47,827 nt of DNA, taken from positions 1 to 47,827 of the forward strand of contig CAKRXU010000019.1 of NCBI GenBank assembly GCA_934424575.1, in the 5' to 3' direction. Of this stretch, positions 15,653-24,475 are shown piece after piece. Below the pieces are notes generated by a model. That model ran no database searches and was not told the origin of the DNA. It saw only the letters and a list, made by a program, of their open reading frames with translations. Both the position numbers and the translations under genes were made by a program. Numbering within the stretch: the stretch's first letter is position 1; each line of letters opens with the position of its first letter. Source of the DNA: an uncultured Blautia sp. (GTDB lineage Bacteria; Bacillota; Clostridia; Lachnospirales; Lachnospiraceae).

Positions 15653-17608
15653 ATGAAAAAAGAGGAATTAAGGTATTTACAGAGACTGGCAGAACTGTAT
15701 CCGACGATCGGAAAGGCATCGACAGAGATCATCAATCTGCAGTCTATTCTGAACCTTCCAAAAGGAACAGAACACTTTATGTCAGATATCCACGGAGAAT
15801 ATGAGGCATTTGCCCATGTGCTCCGCAACGGTTCGGGTGCAGTCCGCAAGAAGATCGACGATGTATTCGGACATACCTTAAGCAACAGTGACAAGCGTGC
15901 GCTGGCTACGCTTATCTACTATCCGAAAGAAAAGATGCGTCTGGTCAAAAAGATAGAAGAAGATATGGAAAACTGGTACAAGATTACGCTGTACCGTCTC
16001 ATCGAAGTCTGCAAGACCACTGCATCCAAATATACCCGATCCAAAGTCCGCAAGGCACTGCCGGCAGATTATGCTTATGTGATCGAGGAACTGATCACAG
16101 AGAAGGCAGAAGTCCTGGACAAAGAAGCTTATTATGATTCTATCGTAAATACGATCATTGAGATCGGCCGTGCGGAGAATTTCATCATAGCCCTGGCAGA
16201 GCTGATCCAGCGTCTTGTTGTCGATCACCTTCATATCCTGGGAGATATTTTTGACCGTGGACCGGGACCTCATTTTATTATGGACCGCCTGATGGAGTAC
16301 CATTCTCTGGACATTCAGTGGGGAAATCATGATGCAGTCTGGATGGGAGCGGCTGTGGGACAGCAGTCCTGTATCGCGACGGTCCTCAGGAACAGTCTCC
16401 GCTATGGAAATCAGGATATCCTGGAGGATGGATATGGGATCAACCTTCTGCCACTTGCAACATTTGCGATGGAAGTATACAAGGATGATCCGTGCAGCGT
16501 GTTCGAGATGAAGGGAACTTCTAATTATAATGCAGCCGAGAAAGACCTTGGACAGAAGATGCACAAGGCGATCGCAGTCATCCAGTTCAAACTGGAAGGC
16601 CAGCTCATCCGCCGTCATAAGGAATTCCACATGGAAAACCGCTGTCTGCTCCACCGGATCGATCCGGAAAAAGGCACGATCACACTTCCTGACGGTAAGG
16701 AATATCCATTGCTGGATACAAATTTCCCGACGATCGACTGGAAGAAGCCATATGAACTGAGTGCAGGTGAGAAGGACGTGATGGAACGTCTGGAATCTGC
16801 ATTCCGTAACTGTGAGAAGCTGCAGAAACATATGAGCCTTTTATTGGACAAAGGCGGACTTTATAAGACCTTTAACGGAAATCTTCTGTTCCATGGATGC
16901 ATTCCGCTGAATGAGGACGGAAGTCTCAAGGAAGTCCAGATCTATGGCAAGACTTACAAGGGCAAAGAACTCTATGATGTACTGGAGGCTTATGTAAGAA
17001 GAGCGTTTTTTGCAGTGGACAACGAAGAGCAGCGTAAGGGAAGGGATATCCTCTGGTTTATCTGGGCAAGCCCGAACTCCCCGTTGTTCGGCAAAGACAA
17101 GATGACAACATTTGAGAGATATTTTATTGCAGACAAGGCAACACACAAAGAAGTGAAAGGTGCATATTATCGTCTTCTGGAAAACGAAGAAGTGATAGAC
17201 AGTCTTCTCAGAGAGTTTGGACTGGATCCTGCGAAGGGGCACATCATCAACGGACATGTGCCGGTACATCAGGGAGAAGGCGAGAGCCCGGTCAAATGCG
17301 GCGGCAAAGTCATCGTTATCGACGGTGGTTTCTGCAAAGCATACCACAAGGTTACCGGAATTGCAGGATATACATTGGTATACAATTCCTACGGACTGAT
17401 CCTCTGTGCACATGAGTCATTTACTTCTGCGGAAGATGCGGTTTCAAAAGAAAGTGATATTGTTTCCAACCGGGTAGCGGTTCATTATACAACAAAGAGA
17501 AGACTGGTAGGAGATACAGATACCGGAATTGCTCTCAAGGAAAAGATTGGCGAGCTGATGCAGCTTCTGGACGCATACCGGCGAGGAATCATCAAAGAGA
17601 AAAAATAA
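15653..17608 (+). CDS. fbp: Fructose-1,6-bisphosphatase, class III
   Basis: Hydrolyses fructose 1,6-bisphosphate to fructose 6-phosphate in gluconeogenesis, feeding the pentose phosphate pathway and PRPP. The 651-residue length and the metallophosphatase motifs (HFMSDIHGEYEAFAHVLRNG, LGDIFDRGPGPHFIMDRL, DIQWGNHDAVWMGAA, GHVPVHQGE) are those of the Firmicutes class III enzyme (B. subtilis YydE-like Fbp). AAAGGAGAAG precedes the ATG. It is followed after 13 bases by the PurF-like gene, so the two are probably one transcript. Confidence 0.96.
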   Translation: MKKEELRYLQRLAELYPTIGKASTEIINLQSILNLPKGTEHFMSDIHGEYEAFAHVLRNGSGAVRKKIDDVFGHTLSNSDKRALATLIYYPKEKMRLVKKIEEDMENWYKITLYRLIEVCKTTASKYTRSKVRKALPADYAYVIEELITEKAEVLDKEAYYDSIVNTIIEIGRAENFIIALAELIQRLVVDHLHILGDIFDRGPGPHFIMDRLMEYHSLDIQWGNHDAVWMGAAVGQQSCIATVLRNSLRYGNQDILEDGYGINLLPLATFAMEVYKDDPCSVFEMKGTSNYNAAEKDLGQKMHKAIAVIQFKLEGQLIRRHKEFHMENRCLLHRIDPEKGTITLPDGKEYPLLDTNFPTIDWKKPYELSAGEKDVMERLESAFRNCEKLQKHMSLLLDKGGLYKTFNGNLLFHGCIPLNEDGSLKEVQIYGKTYKGKELYDVLEAYVRRAFFAVDNEEQRKGRDILWFIWASPNSPLFGKDKMTTFERYFIADKATHKEVKGAYYRLLENEEVIDSLLREFGLDPAKGHIINGHVPVHQGEGESPVKCGGKVIVIDGGFCKAYHKVTGIAGYTLVYNSYGLILCAHESFTSAEDAVSKESDIVSNRVAVHYTTKRRLVGDTDTGIALKEKIGELMQLLDAYRRGIIKEKK

Positions 17609-17621
17609 GGAGAAAAACGAT

Positions 17622-19037
17622 ATGGGTGGAATTTTTGGAGTAGCTTCAAAAACCAGCTGCGTGCTGGATCTGTTTTTTGGAATTGATTATCATTCTCATC
17701 TGGGAACCAGAAGAGGCGGAATGGCAGTGTATGATCCGGAGAAAGGTTTTGACCGTGCGATACATAATATCGAAAACTCACCGTTCCGTACCAAATTTGA
17801 CAAAGATGTTTCTGAACTGCAGGGGAATTTTGGAATCGGCTGTATCTCAGATAATGAACCACAGCCGCTCCTGGTCCGTTCTCATCTTGGGAATTTTGCA
17901 ATCACAACAGTCGGCAAGATCAACAATATGGAAGAACTGATCGAGAAATGCTTCAAAGACGGATGTACACATTTCCTTGAAATGAGTGGAGGAAACGTAA
18001 ATCCTACAGAAATGGTCGCATCTCTTATCAACACCAAAGACTCTATTGCAGAGGGAATCCGTTACGCACAGGAAGTGATCGACGGGTCGATGACGATGCT
18101 GCTTCTGACGCCGAAAGGACTGATTGCAGCCAGAGACCGCCTGGGACGTACACCGCTGATCATCGGACGCAAGGAGGATGCACGCTGTGTTTCTTTTGAG
18201 AGCCATGCGTACATCAATCTTGGATACGAAGATGAGAAATCTCTGGGACCTGGCGAGATCGTTTTTGTGACTCCGGAAGGGATCGAAACGCTTCAGAAAC
18301 CAGGTGAAAAAATGCGTATCTGTTCCTTCCTCTGGGTATACTATGGATATCCGACTTCGACTTACGAAGGTGTCAATGTAGAGGAGATGCGTTATAAATG
18401 TGGTGATATGCTCGCCGAGAGAGATGCAGGACAGGTGCATCCTGACATCGTAGCCGGTGTCCCGGATTCCGGAATCGCCCATGCGATCGGTTATGCGAAC
18501 CGTTCCGGTGTGCCTTTTGCCCGTCCGTTTATCAAATATACACCGACCTGGCCGCGTTCGTTCATGCCGACACAGCAGAGCCAGAGAAACCTGATCGCCA
18601 GAATGAAGCTGATCCCGGTACACAAACTGATCAAGGACAAGAGTCTTCTGATGATCGACGATTCTATTGTCCGCGGTACACAGCTTCGCGAGACGACAGA
18701 ATTTCTTTACCGCAACGGTGCGAAGGAAGTACATATCCGTCCTGCCTGCCCGCCGCTGCTTTATGGATGCAAATATCTGAATTTCTCCCGCTCCAAATCC
18801 GAGATGGATCTGATCACCAGGAGAGTGATCGCGAAGAGAGAGGGAGAGAATGTAGACGACAAGATCCTTGCGGACTATGCAGATCCGGATTCCACGAATT
18901 ACAAGGAGATGCTGGAGGAAATCCGTAAGGAACTGAATTTTACCACCCTGAAATATCATCGTCTGGACGATCTGACTGCATCCATAGATATTGAACCATG
19001 TAAGCTCTGCACATATTGCTGGAGCGGAAAAGAGTAA
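17622..19037 (+). CDS. PurF-like amidophosphoribosyltransferase homologue lacking the glutaminase Cys
   Basis: PurF makes phosphoribosylamine from PRPP and glutamine; its catalytic nucleophile is the cysteine that follows the removed Met (MCGIFG). Here the protein starts MGGIFGVASK, so the Cys is replaced by Gly; the start is fixed by AAGGAG 7 bases before the ATG. The rest of the class II glutaminase fold is present (HLGTRRGGMAVY, GNFGIGCISDN), as is the PRPP motif LLMIDDSIVRGTQL (about 343-356). Cys residues near 376, 384, 460, 463 and 466 (EPCKLCTYCW) resemble the Fe-S ligands of B. subtilis PurF. It may use free ammonia, partner with another glutaminase, or be a PRPP-binding regulator. 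Size (471) is normal. It follows class III fbp closely. Confidence 0.85.
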   Translation: MGGIFGVASKTSCVLDLFFGIDYHSHLGTRRGGMAVYDPEKGFDRAIHNIENSPFRTKFDKDVSELQGNFGIGCISDNEPQPLLVRSHLGNFAITTVGKINNMEELIEKCFKDGCTHFLEMSGGNVNPTEMVASLINTKDSIAEGIRYAQEVIDGSMTMLLLTPKGLIAARDRLGRTPLIIGRKEDARCVSFESHAYINLGYEDEKSLGPGEIVFVTPEGIETLQKPGEKMRICSFLWVYYGYPTSTYEGVNVEEMRYKCGDMLAERDAGQVHPDIVAGVPDSGIAHAIGYANRSGVPFARPFIKYTPTWPRSFMPTQQSQRNLIARMKLIPVHKLIKDKSLLMIDDSIVRGTQLRETTEFLYRNGAKEVHIRPACPPLLYGCKYLNFSRSKSEMDLITRRVIAKREGENVDDKILADYADPDSTNYKEMLEEIRKELNFTTLKYHRLDDLTASIDIEPCKLCTYCWSGKE

Positions 19038-19088
19038 CAAAGACAGAGGTTTCTGGTAAGGAACTGTCGAAAAATCGAGGTGACACAG

Positions 19089-20015
19089 ATGAGAAAAAAA
19101 CAAAGACTTAAGATACTGCTGAAGATTCTGATCTCGCTTTTTATTATATTTGGTGCGGCTGCAATTCTGCTTGCAGGGATCAGAAAGACCAGGACCGAGG
19201 AAAGACAGAAGCAGGAGGCGATGGAGGCACTTAAGAATGCACCGACAGCAGCTCCGACTGTTTTTGTGACACCTTCTCCGACCCCGAGACCGACAGCAAC
19301 GCCGACACCTGTTCCGACGATCGTGGCGGCTTTTGATCCGAATGATTTCTGGGATTACTGGTACAGTACGGATGGAACTGCAACGATCAATGTTTACGAC
19401 ATCAGTCTGGATAAGATTTCGTTCAGTTTTTATCAGACAGATCGCGATCAGAGCCAGTCTGTTTCCGCAGATGTTACAGCAGAAGTAGCCGGAAATGCGG
19501 CAAGATTTGCGTTTACGGATTCTGTGGGGAACAGGGCATACGGAAACCTTATTTTTGATAACGGACAGCTGTATGTAAAGATAGTAACAAGGGAGCCTGT
19601 CAGCAGTGTTTATCCGAACGTGAACTGCATCATGAGCAGAGAACAGGTATATCTTGAACCGGACCCGACCGCGACCCCGGTACCGGAGGAAGAGACAGAA
19701 GCATCCCAGACGGATACACAGACAGGGGAGTACTTTTTCCCGGACAGTGCAAGCCGTTACCTGACAGATGAGGAAGTGGCTGCGTACAGTTCAGACCAGC
19801 TGGAACTGGCAAAGAATGAGATCTATGCCCGTCATGGCAGACAGTTTGTCACACAGTATATTTCGGATTATTTCAATAGCAAATCCTGGTATCAGGGAAC
19901 TATAGATCCGGATACTTTTGATGCGCAGCAGGATTCGATCTTTAATGAATATGAGATGGCAAATATCTCCAAGATCGCAGAGTGGGAAGAACGGAAATCC
20001 GGCGAGGGTAATTAA
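19089..20015 (+). CDS. YARHG-domain protein, single-pass membrane, Pro/Thr-rich linker
   Basis: A 308-residue protein: basic start, one transmembrane helix (about 10-29), a Pro/Thr/Ala-rich stretch (about 52-80, repeated TPTP-type units), a central domain (about 85-185) probably beta-rich, a second short Thr/Pro linker, and a C-terminal YARHG domain (about 220-300) with the signature ELAKNEIYARHGRQF. YARHG domains are extracellular and of unknown function in Clostridia. I chose ATG 19089, preceded by GAGGTGA; GTG 19080 overlaps that site. It follows the PurF-like gene by 51 bases and is closed by the terminator at 20061-20112. Confidence 0.85.
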   Translation: MRKKQRLKILLKILISLFIIFGAAAILLAGIRKTRTEERQKQEAMEALKNAPTAAPTVFVTPSPTPRPTATPTPVPTIVAAFDPNDFWDYWYSTDGTATINVYDISLDKISFSFYQTDRDQSQSVSADVTAEVAGNAARFAFTDSVGNRAYGNLIFDNGQLYVKIVTREPVSSVYPNVNCIMSREQVYLEPDPTATPVPEEETEASQTDTQTGEYFFPDSASRYLTDEEVAAYSSDQLELAKNEIYARHGRQFVTQYISDYFNSKSWYQGTIDPDTFDAQQDSIFNEYEMANISKIAEWEERKSGEGN

Positions 20016-20060
20016 ATGACGAACGTGCTACAGGCTTCGTTTTAATAAGTAATAAAAGAA

Positions 20061-20112
20061 AAGCACCCGTTTGGCATACAGAAAAGATGTGTATGTCAGG
20101 CGGGTGTTTTTG
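20061..20112. terminator. Bidirectional terminator between the YARHG and XRE genes
   Basis: A long interrupted hairpin: GCACCCG (20063-20069) with CGGGTGT (20101-20107), and inner GGCATACA (20073-20080) with TGTATGTC (20090-20097). T runs flank it on both strands. Confidence 0.85.
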
Positions 20113-20124
20113 GCTGCAGATCCA

Positions 20125-20358
20125 TTATTTGGCTGCTTTGAGTGGCTTGATCGGCTCTTTGTTATCTGTTCGTCCTACAAGATAATCAATGGTGGTATCG
20201 TAGTAATCTGCAAGACGGATCAGCATTTCAACCGGAATTCCACGGGAACCTGTCTCGTAGTGAGAGTAAGAACGCTGGCTGATGTGAAGAATCTCACCGA
20301 GCTGTTTCTGTGACAGGTCAGAATCAATTCTCAGATCCTGGATACGCTGATATTTCAT
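20125..20358 (-). CDS. Small XRE-family transcriptional regulator
   Basis: A 77-residue Cro/CI-type DNA-binding protein consisting of little more than one helix-turn-helix: DSDLSQKQLGEILHISQRSY (about 12-31) followed by SHYETGSRGIPVEML and LADYYDTTIDYLVGRTD. Such one-domain XRE proteins are common in Lachnospiraceae; the targets are unknown. AAAGGAGG precedes the ATG. It is divergent from pepT, and repeated GCAAAAT motifs in the shared region are candidate operators. Confidence 0.93.
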   Translation of the reverse strand: MKYQRIQDLRIDSDLSQKQLGEILHISQRSYSHYETGSRGIPVEMLIRLADYYDTTIDYLVGRTDNKEPIKPLKAAK

Positions 20359-20411
20359 GGAAAATACCTCCTTTGTTTCTGTAAGTATAAAATAGTCCGT
20401 GGTGTGCTACT

Positions 20412-20449
20412 GCAAAATGGAGCAAAATGGTCTTCTGAAAATGCAAAAT
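20412..20449. promoter_or_regulatory. Repeated GCAAAATGG operator-like sites
   Basis: GCAAAATGG occurs at 20412-20420 and 20422-20430 (period 10) and GCAAAAT again at 20443-20449, 21 bases on. The sites are near one and two helical turns apart, so they face the same side of the DNA. They lie between the divergent XRE gene and the pepT promoter. An 11/15 CodY-like match (20429-20443) overlaps them. Confidence 0.45.
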
Positions 20450-20467
20450 TGTAAAGGGCGGGTCCTG

Positions 20468-20496
20468 TTGACCCGTCAAACAAAAAAAGATATAAT
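20468..20496 (+). promoter_or_regulatory. pepT promoter
   Basis: TTGACC (20468-20473), 17-base spacer, TATAAT (20491-20496). Confidence 0.87.
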
Positions 20497-20553
20497 ATGA
20501 TTCAATATGATAAAGCAGTGCAGGGATGTTTTTCAACCCAAAAGGAGCTAGAA

Positions 20554-21771
20554 ATGAGAGCATATGAGAGATTACTAAAATACGTCAGAGTCTGGACGAC
20601 CAGTGAGGAGGAAAGCCAGACATCACCGACAACAGAGCGTCAGTTTGATCTGGCCAGAATGCTGGTCCAGGAAATGAGAGAGATCGGCATAAAAGATGCA
20701 GATATGGATGAGTATGGTTATGTGTACGGGCATGTTCCGGCAACACCAGGATATGAAGACAAGACAGCCGTCGGATTTATCGCACATATGGATACCGCAC
20801 CGGATTACAGCGGAGAGAACGTGGATCCACAGGTCATCGAGGCTTATGACGGAAATGATGTGAGCTTAGGAACTTCCGGCAAAGTACTGTCGCCGGCTGA
20901 TTTTCCGGAATTAAAGAAACTGGCGGGCAGAACGCTGATCACAACAGATGGAACGACACTGCTCGGTGCCGATGACAAGGCTGGGATTGCAGAGATCCTG
21001 ACGGCGGTGGAAGAGCTGATAAATGGAGATATTCCGCATGGAAAAATCTCTGTCAGTTTTACGACCGATGAAGAAGTCGGAAGCGGCGCGAAACATCTGG
21101 CTTTGGAAAGATTTGGGGCACCGTATGCTTACACCGTGGACGGCGGTCCGGAGGGTGAGATTCAGTTTGAAAATTTCAATGCGGCATCCGCAGAGTTTTA
21201 TATCCATGGGGTGAATGTCCATCCGGGTGAGGCAAAGGGAATCATGAAAAATTCGCAGAAGATCGCAATGGAGATCCAGGGAATGCTGCCGCCGGAAGAA
21301 GCACCGGAATATACAGAAGGATATGAAGGATTTTTCCATCTGATCGAAATGACAGGGACGGTGGAAGAATCAAAGATGAGCTATCTGATCCGTGATTTTG
21401 ACTCTGAGAGCTATGAGAACCGCAAGAGGCTGATGCAGGATATCGCAGCGGCTATGAATCAAAAATACGGCGACGGGACAGTAGAACTGATACTCAAAGA
21501 TTCCTACCGGAATATGCGTGAAAAGATCGAACCATGCATGGAACTGATCGACTATGCGAAGAATGCGTGTGAGATGGCGGGCGTAGAACCTGATGTTGCA
21601 CCGATCCGCGGCGGCACAGATGGTGCGAGACTCAGTTTTGTGGGACTTCCGTGCCCGAATCTTGGAACTGGCGGTTATGGATTCCATGGAGCGTTTGAGC
21701 ATATCACGGCAGAAGGAATGGACAAAGCAAAAGAGATCATCAAAAATATTATCTTACAGTTTGCGAGATAA
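20554..21771 (+). CDS. pepT: Peptidase T (tripeptide aminopeptidase)
   Basis: Cytoplasmic dizinc M20 aminopeptidase that removes the N-terminal residue of tripeptides. The 405-residue protein has the usual length and the metal and catalytic motifs GFIAHMDTAPD, TTLLGADDKAGIAEI, TTDEEVGSGA, VDGGPEGE, and the C-terminal PIRGGTDGARLSFVGLPCPNLGTGG is split across the active site. I chose ATG 20554 because AAAGGAGC lies before it; an in-frame upstream ATG at 20497 directly abuts the -10 box. Monocistronic, with its own promoter and terminator. Peptidases are typical CodY targets, and a weak CodY-like match lies upstream. Confidence 0.95.
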   Translation: MRAYERLLKYVRVWTTSEEESQTSPTTERQFDLARMLVQEMREIGIKDADMDEYGYVYGHVPATPGYEDKTAVGFIAHMDTAPDYSGENVDPQVIEAYDGNDVSLGTSGKVLSPADFPELKKLAGRTLITTDGTTLLGADDKAGIAEILTAVEELINGDIPHGKISVSFTTDEEVGSGAKHLALERFGAPYAYTVDGGPEGEIQFENFNAASAEFYIHGVNVHPGEAKGIMKNSQKIAMEIQGMLPPEEAPEYTEGYEGFFHLIEMTGTVEESKMSYLIRDFDSESYENRKRLMQDIAAAMNQKYGDGTVELILKDSYRNMREKIEPCMELIDYAKNACEMAGVEPDVAPIRGGTDGARLSFVGLPCPNLGTGGYGFHGAFEHITAEGMDKAKEIIKNIILQFAR

Positions 21772-21780
21772 AGTGACAGT

Positions 21781-21813
21781 GGGGCTGCAGAACGGGTCTG
21801 CGGCTCCTTTTTT
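21781..21813 (+). terminator. pepT terminator
   Basis: Stem GGGGCTGCAG (21781-21790) with CTGCGGCTCC (21798-21807), two G-U pairs, then six T. Confidence 0.9.
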
Positions 21814-21814
21814 C

Positions 21815-21900
21815 TTGAATTTCAGAACAGGATAAACTATAATAAAACAAGAGCAGATTTCTTTAAAGAGCCTTGATTTTGACAGAAGGCTTTTCTTTTT
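21815..21900 (+). promoter_or_regulatory. Promoter followed at once by a terminator: attenuator or ~50-nt RNA
   Basis: TTGAAT (21815-21820), 17-base spacer, TATAAT (21838-21843). The predicted start is near 21850. A hairpin AAGAGCCTT (21866-21874) with AAGGCTTTT (21886-21894) and a T-rich tail follow, so transcription would stop near 21900, 85 bases before comM. A second, weak promoter (TTGACA 21879-21884, 18 bases, TATTTT 21903-21908) starts inside the hairpin loop. Confidence 0.5.
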
Positions 21901-21984
21901 TCTATTTTATCTTATATATTTCCAATGCAAAACAACAATTGAATATCAGGCAGATCGGGGATGCCACTGAAAGAAAGGAGTACC

Positions 21985-23505
21985 ATGTTTGCAAGTGTAT
22001 TATCAGCAGCAATCCTGGGCATGGAGGTGCATCCGATCCAGGTGGAGGCAGATGTCAGTGACGGCCTGCCCTCTTTTACGATGGTCGGATTTCCTTCTGC
22101 ACAGGTAAAGGAGGCGCAGGACCGGGTGCGAACAGCATTAAAGAATAACGGGATCGCACTTCCACCAAAGAGGATCACGGTCAATTTTGCCCCGGCAGAT
22201 ATCAAGAAGGAAGGAGCAGGATTCGACCTGCCTCTTGCGGCAGCAGTGCTTGCCGCATCCGGGATCCTGAAACCGGAGCAGCTTCGGAAAGTTATGATGG
22301 CAGGCGAGATCAGTTTAAATGGGAATGTACATGCAATCTCAGGAATACTGCCAATGATCATCCGGGCAAGGGAAGAAAAGTGCCGTTTCTGCGTTGTCCC
22401 GGCAGAAAATCTGCGGGAGGCAAGACTGATCCCGGATATGAAGGTGATCGGGGTGAAGAACCTGAATGAAATGATTCAGTATCTGAGAAAACCAGAAAGC
22501 TATCACCTGGAAGAAGCAGAGATCCTGTTTACCGAGAGTAAAGAAAAGGTGGATTTCTGCGAGATCAAAGGACAGGAAAGCCTTCGAAGGGCGGTGGAGA
22601 TCGCAGTCAGCGGTTTTCATAACCTTCTGATGATCGGACCACCGGGAGCAGGCAAAACAATGATCGCAAAAAGAATCCCGGGGATTATGCCGCCTCTGAC
22701 ATTTGAGGAAGGTCTGGAACTGACAAAAATCTACAGTATTGCAGGTTTGCTGTCGCAGGGAGATCCACTGGTAAGGCATCGGCCTTTTCGAAGTCCGCAC
22801 CATACCTGTTCCGCACAGGCACTGGCAGGCGGCGGGCGGAACCCGAGACCGGGGGAAGTCACGCTGGCACACAGAGGCGTGCTTTTCCTGGATGAGATGC
22901 CGGAGTTTTCCAGAAGGAGCCTGGAGATCTTAAGGCAGCCTCTGGAGGATAAGGTGATTCGGATCGCAAGAGTGTATGGAACCTATGAGTTTCCGGCGGA
23001 TTTTATCCTATGTGCGGCGATGAACCCCTGTCCCTGCGGGCACTATCCGGATATGAACCGCTGTCGCTGTACACCGGCGCAGGTTTCGCAGTATCTGGGA
23101 CGGATCAGCCAGCCGCTTCTCGACCGCCTGGATCTCTGTGCGGATGTCACGCCGGTTGATTTCGAGGGGCTGAGCAGCAGAAAGATCGGGGAATCGACAG
23201 ACACGATCCGGAAGCGTGTGACAAAAGTACAGGAGCTGCAGAGGATACGTTATAAAGGAGAAGGCATTCAGTTCAATGGAGAACTTAAGGGAAGCCAGAT
23301 AGAAAAATTCTGCCGGCTGGATGAGGCAGGAAAGAATCTTCTGCAGATGGCTTTTGAACATATGCCGTTCAGTGCGAGGGCATATCACCGCCTGCTCAAA
23401 GTCGCAAGAACGATCGCGGATATGGATCACTGTGAAGCCATAAAGAAGCACCATATAGGGGAAGCATTATCCTATCGTGCATTTGATAAAAAATACTGGA
23501 ATTAA
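21985..23505 (+). CDS. comM: ComM/YifB family AAA+ ATPase (Mg chelatase-like)
   Basis: Hexameric helicase-like ATPase; in naturally competent Gram-negatives ComM promotes branch migration during DNA uptake, and homologues are widespread elsewhere. The 506-residue protein has the N-terminal ChlI-like domain (SFTMVGFPSAQVKEAQDRVR, RITVNFAPADIKKEG), Walker A GPPGAGKTMIAKRIPG (about 214-230), Walker B VLFLDEMPEFSR, and the C-terminal Mg-chelatase domain (PFSARAYHRLLKVARTIAD). I chose ATG 21985, preceded by AAAGGAG; an ATG 24 bases upstream lacks a site. It is followed by dprA, a common DNA-uptake/recombination pairing. Confidence 0.94.
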   Translation: MFASVLSAAILGMEVHPIQVEADVSDGLPSFTMVGFPSAQVKEAQDRVRTALKNNGIALPPKRITVNFAPADIKKEGAGFDLPLAAAVLAASGILKPEQLRKVMMAGEISLNGNVHAISGILPMIIRAREEKCRFCVVPAENLREARLIPDMKVIGVKNLNEMIQYLRKPESYHLEEAEILFTESKEKVDFCEIKGQESLRRAVEIAVSGFHNLLMIGPPGAGKTMIAKRIPGIMPPLTFEEGLELTKIYSIAGLLSQGDPLVRHRPFRSPHHTCSAQALAGGGRNPRPGEVTLAHRGVLFLDEMPEFSRRSLEILRQPLEDKVIRIARVYGTYEFPADFILCAAMNPCPCGHYPDMNRCRCTPAQVSQYLGRISQPLLDRLDLCADVTPVDFEGLSSRKIGESTDTIRKRVTKVQELQRIRYKGEGIQFNGELKGSQIEKFCRLDEAGKNLLQMAFEHMPFSARAYHRLLKVARTIADMDHCEAIKKHHIGEALSYRAFDKKYWN

Positions 23506-23540
23506 AGTGTCATAAAAAAGAAAAAGACGAGGTATTTTAT

Positions 23541-24428
23541 ATGGAAGAAAAACCAAAAGAAAGAATCCGGCAGATCAGCAGCAAAAGCGCAGAATATCCA
23601 CAAAAACTGAACAATTACCCCAAAATGCCGGAGATACTTTTTGCAAAAGGGAACCTGCCGGACGCGAAGAAGCCGACAGCAGCGATCGTAGGTGCCAGGG
23701 CGTGCAGCCCGTATGGGCGGATACAGGCTTTTCGCTATGCGAGGATTCTGAGCAGTGCCGGGGTTCAGATCATCAGCGGCATGGCATATGGGATAGACGC
23801 AGAGGCACACAAAGGAGCAATGGAAGGCGGCACACCGACCTATGCGGTTCTTGCGGGAGGCGTCGATATCTGTTATCCGAGCGGGAACCGCCCTTTATAT
23901 GACCGCATCCTGAGAGAAAATGGCGGGATCCTGAGTGAGCAGCCGCCGGGCATGCGGGCGAGAAACTATTTTTTTCCTGCGAGAAACAGGATCATCAGTG
24001 GACTTGCGGATCTGGTACTTATTGTAGAGGCACGCGAGAAGAGCGGATCGCTTATCACAGCACAGTGGGCGCTGGATCAGGGAAAGATCGTTTATGCGGT
24101 TCCGGGACCTGTAAATGAAGCCCTGAGTATGGGGTGTCACAAGCTGATCTATGACGGTGCAGGGATCGCATACAGCCCGGAAATCCTGCTTCGGGAACTG
24201 GGGCTTAATTGTGAAAATAAAGTAAAATCACCCGAAAAAAATGACTTAGGACTTGCAAGCGATTTGAAATTGGTGTATAGTTGTCTCGATTTACGACCAA
24301 AATCTACGGATTTTCTGATCCAGAAAACAGGACTTCCACCAGAGAAGATCGGGAGCCTTTTACTGGAATTAAAACTGTCGGGCCTGGTCCGGGAGATCGG
24401 CAGACATTACTATATAAAAGAGACTTAA
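23541..24428 (+). CDS. dprA: DNA processing protein DprA
   Basis: Loads RecA on incoming single-stranded DNA; also present in many species not known to be competent. The 295-residue protein has the Rossmann-like DprA core: AIVGARACSPYG, ISGMAYGIDAEAHKGA, VLAGGVDICYP, NRIISGLADLVLIVEA, GSLITAQWALDQG and PGPVNEALSMGCHKLI, then a C-terminal winged-helix (about 235-295). The N-terminal SAM-like region of longer homologues is short here. GACGAGG precedes the ATG. It lies between comM and topA, a standard order in Firmicutes. Confidence 0.94.
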   Translation: MEEKPKERIRQISSKSAEYPQKLNNYPKMPEILFAKGNLPDAKKPTAAIVGARACSPYGRIQAFRYARILSSAGVQIISGMAYGIDAEAHKGAMEGGTPTYAVLAGGVDICYPSGNRPLYDRILRENGGILSEQPPGMRARNYFFPARNRIISGLADLVLIVEAREKSGSLITAQWALDQGKIVYAVPGPVNEALSMGCHKLIYDGAGIAYSPEILLRELGLNCENKVKSPEKNDLGLASDLKLVYSCLDLRPKSTDFLIQKTGLPPEKIGSLLLELKLSGLVREIGRHYYIKET

Positions 24429-24475
24429 GGTAACATAAAGATCCCGGAGAGTTTAGCAAAAGTAGGAGAGGTAGC

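Noticed and set aside
17847..19103. A 418-codon minus-strand open frame
   Set aside because: Antisense to the PurF-like gene and rich in Cys, His and Arg with no domain; a shadow frame.
20412..20449. A CRISPR-like array of GCAAAAT repeats
   Set aside because: Repeats are only 7-9 bases with very short spacing; no cas genes and no array elsewhere in the window.
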